From assembly GCA_002360945.1 (NCBI GenBank), contig DERO01000003.1, positions 1-64,000 on the forward strand: a stretch of 64,000 nt of DNA, read 5' to 3'. The notes under the pieces are model-generated. The model made no database searches. It was not told where the DNA came from and saw nothing but the letters and a program-made list of their open reading frames with translations. Positions 28,681-37,428 of this stretch are shown piece by piece. Source of the DNA: Leclercia adecarboxylata. Lineage in GTDB: Bacteria; Pseudomonadota; Gammaproteobacteria; Enterobacterales; Enterobacteriaceae. Both the position numbers and the translations under genes were made by a program. Each line of letters starts with the position of its first letter. The stretch's first letter is position 1.

Positions 28681-29673
28681 TTATTTATTTAAAAGAAACT
28701 TAATTCTTCTTTTTAAAGTGTCAAATCTATCAACATGTCCCGGTTTGTTATCAAAGAGTATCGCATAATCATGAACGTTTACTCCCTTACTAGCACATAG
28801 CGAAACAAATGGAGTTAGCAGCGTTGCATCGGAGTAGTTTGATTTTCCAATTTTATCTGAATGTATTCTTTTGAACTTCTTATAATTTTCCTTCCTGGAA
28901 AGATAATAATTTTCATGGTGTTCCTTATCATGATAAAGATGAAAAACCATATCTTTTTCGACGAGTACTTCAAGGCAAGACTCACCTAAGTAACGTCGAA
29001 ATCCTACTGAAAATAAAGGTGATCTTGCGCTTAAATCTTGTAAAAAGTCGGTAGACTTATTTATCAACTGATGATATTCATAAAGTCGCACTAGAAAGTC
29101 AAAATCTTCATATCCATGTCCGCAATAACTTTCATCGAAACCATTTATGGCTTTATAATCTTTTGACTTAAGTATAGTAACTGAAGAAGGGCTGGCTAAA
29201 TGTAAAAACTCTTTTCTAGAAAATGAAAAGAATCTATTTTTCAAGTCATCTAGGCTTACTCTATTTTTATTGAGTATTTTTGTACCATGCTTTGTTAAAT
29301 AAAGACAAGGTAAAACATAAAACGGTTTTTCAAGATCTTTTAATCTATGTAGATACTTTGATAGTACTTCAAAGTCAGGATAAATATCTACATCCAGCAA
29401 AACTATATAATCCGTCTCAACAGATTTAAATGCTAAATTCCTTAACGCTGCCGCATTGATATTTTCAGTTGTTTTTGTTTCTGAGTTAACTGTTACCAAG
29501 GGAAAGGCGCTTAATTTTTTAAGCAATAATCTATCATATAAAGTATTGCTATTATTATGCCCGAAAATAGAACGGATGTTATTTTTTTGAGCAGACTTTG
29601 CTAAAGAAACTGCTTTTTTAATTAAATCCCTAGGTCTTCTATTTAAATCGATTGGAATAATGGCTGTGAGCAT
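28681..29673 (-). CDS. GT-A family glycosyltransferase (capsule synthesis)
   Basis: A 330-residue AT-rich glycosyltransferase. The nucleotide-sugar DxD is D94-V-D96 in VLLDVDIYPD. The acceptor/catalytic region FDESYCGHGYEDFDFLVRL (GHGYED at 185-190) is that of the galactosyltransferase/chondroitin-polymerase-type GT2/GT27 domain common in capsule loci. It is first in the serotype region, 283 bp downstream of kpsE, and the polymerase gene follows 35 bp later. Sugar and linkage cannot be read from the sequence. No strong ribosome site is visible ahead of the ATG. Confidence 0.82.
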   Translation of the reverse strand: MLTAIIPIDLNRRPRDLIKKAVSLAKSAQKNNIRSIFGHNNSNTLYDRLLLKKLSAFPLVTVNSETKTTENINAAALRNLAFKSVETDYIVLLDVDIYPDFEVLSKYLHRLKDLEKPFYVLPCLYLTKHGTKILNKNRVSLDDLKNRFFSFSRKEFLHLASPSSVTILKSKDYKAINGFDESYCGHGYEDFDFLVRLYEYHQLINKSTDFLQDLSARSPLFSVGFRRYLGESCLEVLVEKDMVFHLYHDKEHHENYYLSRKENYKKFKRIHSDKIGKSNYSDATLLTPFVSLCASKGVNVHDYAILFDNKPGHVDRFDTLKRRIKFLLNK

Positions 29674-29956
29674 AATATATATTCAACTAGTTTGATGGAT
29701 TACATTTGTCAGAAGTGTTAATCAATGAAAATAATGAATTATAATTATTTTTTAACCATGTGTGTTGTATGATTTATGCACGTTTGCTGTAAGATAATTA
29801 CTCTCGATTAACGAGCTATGTACTTTGTTTGTATTTAATAGGCTAGGTGAGGGTTGTATTGCTAATAAAGGAAGTTAAATATAGTATGGTCTTTTTTTAT
29901 TAACATTGATTCAAGTACACGAATGTGTATTCGTAATGGTGATTAAAGTATTATTT

Positions 29957-31159
29957 TTAATCCTGATGTTCACGCAATGTAGCTAGGCCCATCACAATCA
30001 GCCCATATAACAAACATAAAAGGACACCAATTGTTGCTAAATTATATAGTCGGCGCGGATACTCGGCATCCTGAGCAAGAGTTGGCTGACTAACGACTAG
30101 TAAATGCTTGAGTTTGCGATAAGCCTCAACCCGGGCCTGTTCTAGGCTAATAAGACCAGTTTTATAAAGGTCTGCTGCCAAGGTAGCCTGGGTTTGTACA
30201 TCCATGTATTGAGCCGTGACTTCGTTCATCGCATCTTTGTCTACGCCTGTCAGTCTGGCTTTTTCTTGTTCTAATTGCTCGTTTAAGGCATTGACTCTGG
30301 CCTGTACTGATACGACAGCAGGGGCCGTTTCTTTCATGTAGCTTCGTAGCTGTTTTAACTGGGCTTGCTGCTGTGCTAATTCACCTTCGATCTGGCTGAC
30401 TACACCTAAGCGAGCACTGCTAGTCGTTTCTGGACTTAACAAGTGGTGGCTATTCTGGAAATCGAGCACTTTAGCTTTCTCATCTTGTACACGTTGGTAG
30501 GCGCGATCGACCTCTTTTTCAACAAAGGCCAACTGTTCTAATGCCACCTGGTGGCCTAATTTGTTAATAAAACCTTCTGACTCCTTAAGCATTAGGCTTA
30601 CTACACGTTGGCCGTAAGCAGGATCAAAAGCTTGCAATTCAATCGTTAAAACACCAGAAGTGTCATCTAATCGTAATGCTAGATGATTACGATAGTATTT
30701 AATGAATTCCTCTTGGCTGACATCTCTCGGTAGGCGAGAAAAAAAGTCCACCTTACTGCTCTGGTAGTGGGCTTTTAGGCTAAGTTCTTTATCCAGTTTG
30801 GCTAGAAGGTCGGGTGATTGCAGGTAATCTTGCGTTAACAGGACATCCTCATGGTTACTGCCACCAATACCTAACATTGACAAGGCATCGGGCAACATCT
30901 TGATTTGATCTGCTTGTTTAATGACTAATTGTGCCCGACTTACATAGCGATCCGAGGCAATCAAACCAAAATAGAGAACAGCGATGGCAAAGCAAGCTAC
31001 TACCCATAGAAAACTACCAAGTTTCAGGCTCTGTTTCCATGAGCGTTGGGCAAGACGGAAGCCGCTGGAATCGATAAAAAAATGTTTTGGTTTAGTTTTT
31101 AATTTATGCAGCTTACGCATCATACCTGATGCTTTGTTGGAGCGGATTGGTTGAATCAT
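29957..31159 (-). CDS. kpsE: KpsE, capsule export inner-membrane protein (PCP-3)
   Basis: A 400-residue polysaccharide co-polymerase/export protein. One membrane segment lies near the N-terminus (about 48-68) and one near the C-terminus (about 370-392). Between them is a periplasmic domain with long coiled coils (about 205-345). The order and length match KpsE/VexD/CtrB. It joins the KpsMT ABC transporter to the KpsD outer-membrane channel. The gene is lower in GC than kpsD and kpsM, so it may have moved with the serotype region. It follows kpsT by 15 bp. Confidence 0.93.
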   Translation of the reverse strand: MIQPIRSNKASGMMRKLHKLKTKPKHFFIDSSGFRLAQRSWKQSLKLGSFLWVVACFAIAVLYFGLIASDRYVSRAQLVIKQADQIKMLPDALSMLGIGGSNHEDVLLTQDYLQSPDLLAKLDKELSLKAHYQSSKVDFFSRLPRDVSQEEFIKYYRNHLALRLDDTSGVLTIELQAFDPAYGQRVVSLMLKESEGFINKLGHQVALEQLAFVEKEVDRAYQRVQDEKAKVLDFQNSHHLLSPETTSSARLGVVSQIEGELAQQQAQLKQLRSYMKETAPAVVSVQARVNALNEQLEQEKARLTGVDKDAMNEVTAQYMDVQTQATLAADLYKTGLISLEQARVEAYRKLKHLLVVSQPTLAQDAEYPRRLYNLATIGVLLCLLYGLIVMGLATLREHQD

Positions 31160-31174
31160 AATCTCATCGGCTTA

Positions 31175-31825
31175 TTACAAATTCTGATAAATACGGATGG
31201 CGTCGTCGATATTATCGAACACCTCAAGTGCACTGTTGCGCAGCAAAATGCCCATGTCACATTGTTGGCGTAAATTTTTCATGTCGTGCGAGACCATGAT
31301 TAAACTGGCTGTTTCACGTTTCTGGTTAAAAACATCAATGCATTTCTGTTTAAAGCGGGCGTCGCCAACTGACATAATTTCATCTGTTAGATAGATTTCA
31401 AAATCAAAGGCCATACTTACGGCGAAGGAGAACTTTGATTTCATTCCGCTGGAGTAGCCTTTAATTGGTAACTCAAAATGCTGCCCAATTTCAGAAAATT
31501 CTTTCACCCATTCTTCAATGGCTTGTGTCTCGCGTACTCCATGAATACGGCAAATAAATCGAGTATTCTCACGTCCGGTCATACTGCCCTGAAATCCGCC
31601 GTTTAGGGCCAGCGGCCAGGATACCCGACAATGGCGTGAGACCTTGCCTTTGTTGGGCATATCCATCCCCCCCAATAGGCGTAGCAGGGTAGATTTACCT
31701 GCCCCGTTGATACCCAAAATACCGATATTACGATCGCGCGGTAATGTTATGTTCACATTACGTAGCACATAGTTGCGACCAAACTTAGTTGGGTAATACT
31801 TCGTGACGTTATCTAAAATGATCAT
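31175..31825 (-). CDS. kpsT: KpsT, capsule ABC transporter ATPase
   Basis: A 216-residue ABC ATPase. Walker A is GINGAGKST (38-46), the signature is YSSGMKSKF, and Walker B is the slightly atypical IYLTDEIMSVGD usual in KpsT/CtrD. With KpsM it drives export of the lipid-linked capsule across the inner membrane. It starts 12 bp after kpsM and ends 15 bp before kpsE. Confidence 0.95.
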   Translation of the reverse strand: MIILDNVTKYYPTKFGRNYVLRNVNITLPRDRNIGILGINGAGKSTLLRLLGGMDMPNKGKVSRHCRVSWPLALNGGFQGSMTGRENTRFICRIHGVRETQAIEEWVKEFSEIGQHFELPIKGYSSGMKSKFSFAVSMAFDFEIYLTDEIMSVGDARFKQKCIDVFNQKRETASLIMVSHDMKNLRQQCDMGILLRNSALEVFDNIDDAIRIYQNL

Positions 31826-31837
31826 GTTTAACCCACT

Positions 31838-32638
31838 TTAGCTGGCTATCAGGCGACGCTGGCTCAGGCGATAACAGCTCATGGCGAACGTCAGCAGCAA
31901 CAGAGTTACTCCAAACAAATATGACCAACTCGCATTAGGGCTTATATAGCCAGCAATCCAGCCAGAGCGAATTAACTCAAGGGCATGAACCAGAGGATTC
32001 CATAAAAACCAGTGTTGATACTGTACCGGAATGCTCGCCAGGGGATACATAACGCAGGATATAAACATCAGCGGCATCATTATCAGACCCAAGAATTTAT
32101 TAGCTTCTTGGAATAAGTTGCCCAATACGCAAAAAACGATACCCAGCGAAAAAGAAAAAATCATTAACAGGCAATAAATAAGGATCACCTGTAGCGGATC
32201 GCTGGGTATCGCATCAAAACCAAACCACAGCAGCCCCAGGATCAGGATACCGCCGACCATCATGCCAACAATGGTTTCGAGGATAAAACGGGCGATAAAG
32301 GTGGAAAACGGCGTCACCTGACGGTAGCAAAACAATCCCTTGTTAGCATTGACTGCAGATTGCAGTTTGCTCACCACGTTTTTAAAGAAGATAAACGGCA
32401 GATAGCCTGCAGTGATAAAGAGTGGTGCAGGCGCGCCACCAAAGCCACTGTGTCCGCGCATCCCAAAAATCGCGCTAAACAGACCAATCATCAACAACGG
32501 ATCCAGCAGCGCCCAGGCATACCCCAGCCGGTAACTCCCAAATCGTGTTTTCAGTTCACGGATAAGCAGGCCAAACGTCACATCCCGCAGCACCTGAAAC
32601 GAGCTGCGGGGCGTTTGATTGAGAACAGGTTTAAGCAT
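31838..32638 (-). CDS. kpsM: KpsM, capsule ABC transporter permease
   Basis: A 266-residue ABC-2 type permease with six membrane segments. The family pattern LLIRELKTRFGSYRLGYAWALLDPLLMIG is at the N-terminus, and LFQEANKFLGLIMMPLMFISCVMYPLASIP is typical of the ABC-2 polysaccharide exporters. It pairs with KpsT. A hairpin lies between kpsD and this gene. Confidence 0.95.
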   Translation of the reverse strand: MLKPVLNQTPRSSFQVLRDVTFGLLIRELKTRFGSYRLGYAWALLDPLLMIGLFSAIFGMRGHSGFGGAPAPLFITAGYLPFIFFKNVVSKLQSAVNANKGLFCYRQVTPFSTFIARFILETIVGMMVGGILILGLLWFGFDAIPSDPLQVILIYCLLMIFSFSLGIVFCVLGNLFQEANKFLGLIMMPLMFISCVMYPLASIPVQYQHWFLWNPLVHALELIRSGWIAGYISPNASWSYLFGVTLLLLTFAMSCYRLSQRRLIAS

Positions 32639-32659
32639 GAGAAGGCCGATATAACAGAA

Positions 32660-32683
32660 CGGGCCCGCGCTGAGGCGAGCCCG
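32660..32683 (-). terminator. Strong hairpin between kpsD and kpsM
   Basis: On the minus strand CGGGCTCGC pairs with GCGGGCCCG (9 bp, one T-G pair, 6-nt loop), followed by TTCTGTT. With a poor U-tract it is more likely an attenuator or mRNA-processing element inside the operon than a full stop. Confidence 0.5.
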
Positions 32684-32692
32684 CTTTGAGGG

Positions 32693-34456
32693 TTAGTTCA
32701 GAACCACGTTGGCCGCCACGGCAACCTGATAGATGACCTGGGTAATGTCTTTGATGGACTGCATCATTTTGCTGTCCACTTTCGGCATGACCAGAATCTG
32801 ATCGCCCGGCATCACATCACCGCCGTCTTTAAACTCCATCAGCCCGTTGGCATGCACCACGGCAATACGCTTGTCGTTCGCACGGTCGGTAAAGCCGCCC
32901 GCCCAGGCCACATAGTCTTCCAGGGTGGCGCTTTTGTTGAAGACCACCGCCTGCGGCATCATCACTTCGCCACCCACCTGAATCAGGTCGGTCTTGTTCG
33001 GGATGACAATCTGGTCGCCCTGTTCCAGCAGGATGTTGGCAATCACGCCTTTATCCGACACCACCACTTTCCCCAGCGGCTGGATCTTGCGGGCTTTTTC
33101 TACAAAGCGCATCACCAGCTCGGCTTCTTTGGTGCGGATGGAAGCCTCACCGTCGGAACTGGCAGGCGCGGTAAACACGCTGCGCTCCAGGCGGTTGAGG
33201 GAGTCTTCCAGCATCTCTTTCTGCCGCGCGGCCACGCTCTTACGCATGATGTAGATCGAGCCGTAATCCGCCATGTTCGGGTCAATTGGAATGTGGTTCA
33301 GCAGATCGTGCAGACGGGTCTCTTTACGCACGGTGAAGTAAGACGGCCCACGGTAGCTGCCCATCACCTGCACGTCGTAAACCTGGGCATGCATATCGTC
33401 GTTAAACAGCACTTTGTCGCCGTCGCTCAGCTGAATGCGGTCAAAGTCTTTATACGGCATATAGACCGAGAACGGGCCGTTGGAGCGATCGCCAATCACG
33501 CCTACGTGGCTCACCTTGGCGAGCGGCAGGGCATAGTTGATTAACTCGGAGCCGAGCGCGGTGCTGTTTTTTAACTCGAAGCGGAACGGGTTACGCACTT
33601 TACCGGCCACGTTGATCATTGGCCCCTGCGGTTCCACCAGGATCACATCCTGATCCTTCAGCGACAGCTTCGGCATTTTGCCCTGCTGCATAAACTCGTA
33701 CAGGTCGATCTGCTGGACGACGCGGTTCTGACGTAACACCTTAATGTGACGGTAGCTACCGCGGTCGGAGTCGATACCGCCTGCGCGTTTCAGAAAATAT
33801 AAAACGCTATCGGAAGACTGGCCGGCATATTGTCCCGGACGGATCACCGGGCCGGTGACAAATACGCTCACCGGGGTTGCGGTAAGTAAATTAACGTAAA
33901 CATTAACGTTATTGGTGAATACTTCACTGATGTGGCTGGTGACTAAGTTATTGACTTTACTTGCCGCCACGTTTTTGACATTTATTGGACCGACATCAGG
34001 AATGAAAATATTGCCCTGGTTGTCAACTGTTACCACGTTAGAGAAATTGACCGCGCCCCAGATCCAGATATTCAGCTTATCGCCGGGGGCGATCAGATAA
34101 TTATCGTTTAACCCGTCGCTGCGCTCGGTTTCATAGCCGCCGGCAAACAGGTTAGCACCGTAAGGAGGGGGCAGGCCGGACTCGGATTGTGGGAGGAGTT
34201 TACGCACGTCGGACTCGCCCGGCAGTAACATGCCCTGGCGGTTTTGCTGGGCAAAGGTACCGGTGGTGGAGGAGGTGTTCGCCTGGCCGCTCATCGCCTG
34301 TTCGCCGCCGAGCTGCAGTCGGCCATCGCCGGTATCTGCCGGGGTGTTCATACCAAAGGCCTGAGCATCTTCCTTAGTAGGTGCTGCCAGGGCCGCGCAG
34401 GAGGCGCAGGCCAGCAGCAGAATGGCACTCAATTGCCGAAATTTCGTTATCTTCAC
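32693..34456 (-). CDS. kpsD: KpsD, capsule export outer-membrane/periplasmic protein
   Basis: About 587 residues. A signal peptide (LSAILLLACASCAALAAP) is followed by the polysaccharide-export (Wza-type) domain (about 115-215, LIAPGDKLNIWIWGAVNFS) and several SLBB beta-grasp repeats (VFVTGPVIRPGQYAG, INVAGKVRNPFRFELK, VMGSYRGPSYFTV, IQVGGEVMMPQAVVFNKSATLEDYVAWAGGF). It forms the outer-membrane part of the capsule exporter. The start is probably GTG 34456 with AGAG upstream; a TTG at 34471 extends the frame but lacks a site. It follows the lipoprotein gene directly. Confidence 0.93.
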   Translation of the reverse strand: MKITKFRQLSAILLLACASCAALAAPTKEDAQAFGMNTPADTGDGRLQLGGEQAMSGQANTSSTTGTFAQQNRQGMLLPGESDVRKLLPQSESGLPPPYGANLFAGGYETERSDGLNDNYLIAPGDKLNIWIWGAVNFSNVVTVDNQGNIFIPDVGPINVKNVAASKVNNLVTSHISEVFTNNVNVYVNLLTATPVSVFVTGPVIRPGQYAGQSSDSVLYFLKRAGGIDSDRGSYRHIKVLRQNRVVQQIDLYEFMQQGKMPKLSLKDQDVILVEPQGPMINVAGKVRNPFRFELKNSTALGSELINYALPLAKVSHVGVIGDRSNGPFSVYMPYKDFDRIQLSDGDKVLFNDDMHAQVYDVQVMGSYRGPSYFTVRKETRLHDLLNHIPIDPNMADYGSIYIMRKSVAARQKEMLEDSLNRLERSVFTAPASSDGEASIRTKEAELVMRFVEKARKIQPLGKVVVSDKGVIANILLEQGDQIVIPNKTDLIQVGGEVMMPQAVVFNKSATLEDYVAWAGGFTDRANDKRIAVVHANGLMEFKDGGDVMPGDQILVMPKVDSKMMQSIKDITQVIYQVAVAANVVLN

Positions 34457-34473
34457 AACATTTCTCTTCAAAA

Positions 34474-34848
34474 TTATTGCACGGCAAGCAGATTGCTGGC
34501 GGATGCCTGTTCCAGTTGCGGTACCAGATACCAGGTATCCCCGTTCTTGCAGGTCACGCCGCGCTGTGACTGGTTGTAGTTCCGGTTACGCAGCAGTTCA
34601 ATGCATTCCAGACCCAGGGCGGAGATATAACGCTGGCCCAGGATATAGGTGTTGCCGTTGGCACTAAGTGCAGCGCCCTGAGGCAGGGTGTTCAGAGGTT
34701 GTTGCAGGTTGGCAGACATGGTCTGGAGGTCGGTAGAAGCGGCCGGATTAACAAGCGGTCGGGAGGCTTCAACCTGCTTCGGGGAATATGCACAGCCACT
34801 CAGGATGAGGGCGAGCGAAATCACCAGAAGGCGAGTTGCGTTCTTCAT
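34474..34848 (-). CDS. Small lipoprotein, first gene of the capsule operon
   Basis: A 124-residue secreted protein with a clear lipobox (ALILSGCAYSP; the Cys is near residue 19), so it is lipid-anchored, probably in the outer membrane since Ala follows the Cys. The mature part contains a compact C-terminal region with two cysteines (LGLECIEL and GVTCKNGDTWYLVPQLEQ) that could form a disulfide. I do not know a named family member for certain; small lipoproteins with a DVU3141-like tail occur near export loci. Its position directly ahead of kpsD suggests a helper in capsule export or surface retention. Confidence 0.78.
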   Translation of the reverse strand: MKNATRLLVISLALILSGCAYSPKQVEASRPLVNPAASTDLQTMSANLQQPLNTLPQGAALSANGNTYILGQRYISALGLECIELLRNRNYNQSQRGVTCKNGDTWYLVPQLEQASASNLLAVQ

Positions 34849-35292
34849 AGCTCAATATTTTCCAACAATCAGTAACTGGAATGCGAAATAAAATGTCGAT
34901 GGTAGTCAGCTGTGTTTATTGGGCAAACAGCTGAGATGTTATGCAGGCGCAGGAAAAGCAAAAAACGCAGAAATGAAGCAAGGAAAGCCAAAAAAAGGGT
35001 AGGCTACCGCACGGAAATGAACGATTCCGGTTAAAAGATGCGCAGAATTTACTGTAATGTCGCAGGGGGACTATTCAGTAAACAACTAATGTGGATTTTA
35101 TTATTCACTAAAATGTTTGTGTGCCGAAGATTACATAATTACGTGGTATCTGTCATTTGAATTTCATTCAAATTTGTCATTAAGCATCATCCGAAAGCGC
35201 ACAACTATTAACTCTGGTGGGGGTAAGAAAAGCACGGTTAGCTAAAGCAGTATTCATTCTGGTGATTATTTCTAAGTGAAATTAAATCGAAT
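34849..35292. other. Capsule operon promoter and long leader region
   Basis: About 440 AT-rich bases with no gene on either strand. It must contain the promoter of the capsule operon (minus strand) and its untranslated leader with the ops element at 35001-35011. I could not pick one sigma-70 promoter with confidence. A full JUMPstart sequence is not present. Confidence 0.6.
35001..35011 (-). promoter_or_regulatory. ops-like element (RfaH recruitment site)
   Basis: On the minus strand the sequence is TGCGGTAGCCT, matching the ops consensus GGCGGTAGNNT at all fixed positions but the first. It lies about 150 bp upstream of the lipoprotein start, inside the expected leader. Its GGTAG and CTACC halves can form a small hairpin, as ops DNA does. 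RfaH loading at ops allows read-through of long surface-polysaccharide operons. Confidence 0.7.
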
Positions 35293-35323
35293 AAAAAAAC
35301 GCCAGTTGCGGGTGCGACTGGCG
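35293..35323 (-). terminator. Terminator of hpaBC
   Basis: On the minus strand CGCCAGT and ACTGGCG form a 7-bp stem (35317-35323 with 35300-35306), followed by TTTTTTT. It begins 13 bp after the hpaC stop. Confidence 0.9.
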
Positions 35324-35335
35324 TGAGGGAGCTTA

Positions 35336-35848
35336 TTAAGCGGTCACTTCTTGTTCAATTAACACCGGATGAAATCTGCGCTTAAAGTAAATCAGCCCGT
35401 GTCCCTCCTGGCTCAGGAGGATATTTTTGATCTCCACCAGGTAGACCAGATGGGTGCCTATTGTCTGCACCTGGCTTATCTCACCTTCCAGGCTGGCCAG
35501 TGCCTCTTTCAATACCGGCTGGGCAAGATGACCTTTTTGCCAGCCGGAGAGGGTAAAGCGCTCTTCCATGGCCATGCCGGTCATGCCGGCAAAATGACGC
35601 GCCATTATTTCCTGCTCGTGATTGAGCACGTTAATACAGAGCTTACCGTTGCCCTGGAATACCGGGTTCATGGCGCTGTTGGCGTTCAGGCATACCATCA
35701 CCGACGGCGGGGTATCGGTCACCGAGCAGACCGCAGTGGCGGTAATGCCGCAGCGTCCGGCGTCACCATCGGTGGTAACCACATTGACCGCCGCAGAGAG
35801 GCTGGCCATCGCGTCGCGAAAACGCAGGCGTTGTTCATCATGTTGCAT
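35336..35848 (-). CDS. hpaC: HpaC, flavin reductase of 4-hydroxyphenylacetate 3-monooxygenase
   Basis: A 170-residue flavin reductase, which uses NADH to supply reduced FAD to HpaB. It has the FMN-binding split-barrel pattern: AVNVVTTDGDAGRCGITATAVCSVTDTPPSVMVCLNANS near the N-terminus, then GKLCINVLNHEQ and the C-terminal GLIYFKRRFHP. GGAGGTCAAG precedes the ATG. It follows hpaB by 17 bp and ends at a strong terminator. Confidence 0.96.
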   Translation of the reverse strand: MQHDEQRLRFRDAMASLSAAVNVVTTDGDAGRCGITATAVCSVTDTPPSVMVCLNANSAMNPVFQGNGKLCINVLNHEQEIMARHFAGMTGMAMEERFTLSGWQKGHLAQPVLKEALASLEGEISQVQTIGTHLVYLVEIKNILLSQEGHGLIYFKRRFHPVLIEQEVTA

Positions 35849-35865
35849 CTTGACCTCCCGCTGCG

Positions 35866-37428
35866 TTATTTCAGCAGCTTGTCCAGCAGGTTGATATCGG
35901 TGTTGTTGTGCAGGTGCGGAACCGTCCAGCCGTTCTGGTCGTACTCAGACAGGCAGCGGTCGACCATCGCCATCATCTTGTCCATGTTGCCGGAGCTCTG
36001 CGCCTGGCGCAGGCACTGCAGGCGGATTTCATCCTGGCTACCGGAGTAGTTGATCTCATACAGTTCGTGGCGACCACCGAACTCGCTGCCGATGGCATCC
36101 CACATCAGTTTAAGGATCTTGATGCGTTCCACGTGATCCATGCCGTTGGAGCCGCGCACGTATTTCGCCAGGTATTTGTCGATCTGCGGGTTATTCAAAT
36201 CCCGGGCGCTGGACGGGAGATAAATCAGGCCGCTGGTGACGTTGCGCTCGATGATGTTTTTGATTTTGGCGTAGGCCATCGGGGCCATCACGCGGTAAGT
36301 TTGCAGCGCCGCGTGGTCCGGGAGATACGCGCCGTTGACCCACGGGGTGGCTTCCGAGCACATCGAGTCGCTGAGCGCCCAGAACATGTTGCGCCAGGCC
36401 ACCACTTCACCGAGATCGGCCTGCACGCCGCGGAACTCGGAGGTGCCGGTACACTCCAGCGATTTTTTCAGCAGGGCGGTGATGAAGTCGAGCTTCACCG
36501 CCAGGCGCACGCAGGCCTGCAGCGGATACATGCGGGCGAAACCGCCCTCCATGGTCCAGCGACGGCAGCGGTCGAAATCGCGGTAGATCAGCACGTTCTC
36601 CCAGGGGATCAGCACGTTATCCATCACCAGGATCGCATCGTTCTCGTCGAAGCGGCTGGTGAGCGGGTAGTCGTAAGGGGAGCCGGTCGCGCCGGCCACC
36701 AGTTCGTAGGAGGCGCGGGAGATCAGCTTCACCCCTTCGGCATCCATCGGGGCGACGAACATCAGGGCGAAGTCCGGGTTATCGCCCATCACCTGCGCCG
36801 AGCCAAAGCCGATCATGTTGTAGTGGGTCAGCGCCGAGTTGGTGGCGACCACTTTCGCGCCGCTGACGATGATCCCGGCGTCGGTCTCTTTCTCCAGCTT
36901 GATGTAAACGTCTTTCACTTCATCGGCCGGCTTGTGGCGATCGATCGGCGGGTTGACGATGGCGTGGTTAAAGTACAGGCCGCTCTCCTGAATGCGGGTG
37001 TACCAGTTGCGGGCGTTCTGCTCGAACTGACCATAAAAGGCCGGGTTAGCCCCCAGCGCACAGCCAAAGGCCGCTTTGTAGTCCGGGGTGCGACCCATCC
37101 AGCCGTAGCTCAGGCGTGACCATTCGGCGATGGCATCGCGCTGCTGACGCAGATCGTTGGCACTTTTCGCCACGCGGAAGAACTTATGGGTGTAGCCGCC
37201 GTTGCCGGTATCGGTGTTCCAGCACAGCGCATCCTGCATGTCAGGTTTGTGCAGCGCGTCGTACAGCTGTGCGACCGAGGCCGCCGCATTACGAAACGCC
37301 GGATGGGTGGTCACATCTTTCACGCGCTCGCCGTAGATGTAGATCTCCCGGCCATCCTGCAGGCTCTTCAGATACTCTTCACCGGTTAACGGACGGGTAG
37401 TGCTGGCGCGGAAATCTTCAGGTTTCAT
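35866..37428 (-). CDS. hpaB: HpaB, 4-hydroxyphenylacetate 3-monooxygenase oxygenase subunit
   Basis: A 520-residue FADH2-dependent monooxygenase, turning 4-hydroxyphenylacetate into 3,4-dihydroxyphenylacetate (homoprotocatechuate). Visible family blocks are RPLTGEEYLKSLQDGREIYIYGERVKDV at the N-terminus, GATGSPYDYPLTSRFDENDAILVMDNVLIPWENV in the middle, and SSGNMDKMMAMVDRCLSEYDQNGW at the end. It heads hpaBC, which is on its own promoter, separated from hpaA by three unrelated genes. Confidence 0.97.
   Translation of the reverse strand: MKPEDFRASTTRPLTGEEYLKSLQDGREIYIYGERVKDVTTHPAFRNAAASVAQLYDALHKPDMQDALCWNTDTGNGGYTHKFFRVAKSANDLRQQRDAIAEWSRLSYGWMGRTPDYKAAFGCALGANPAFYGQFEQNARNWYTRIQESGLYFNHAIVNPPIDRHKPADEVKDVYIKLEKETDAGIIVSGAKVVATNSALTHYNMIGFGSAQVMGDNPDFALMFVAPMDAEGVKLISRASYELVAGATGSPYDYPLTSRFDENDAILVMDNVLIPWENVLIYRDFDRCRRWTMEGGFARMYPLQACVRLAVKLDFITALLKKSLECTGTSEFRGVQADLGEVVAWRNMFWALSDSMCSEATPWVNGAYLPDHAALQTYRVMAPMAYAKIKNIIERNVTSGLIYLPSSARDLNNPQIDKYLAKYVRGSNGMDHVERIKILKLMWDAIGSEFGGRHELYEINYSGSQDEIRLQCLRQAQSSGNMDKMMAMVDRCLSEYDQNGWTVPHLHNNTDINLLDKLLK

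Noticed and set aside
34849..35292. Full JUMPstart element before the capsule operon
   Set aside because: Only the ops core matches; the long conserved JUMPstart flank is not recognisable.
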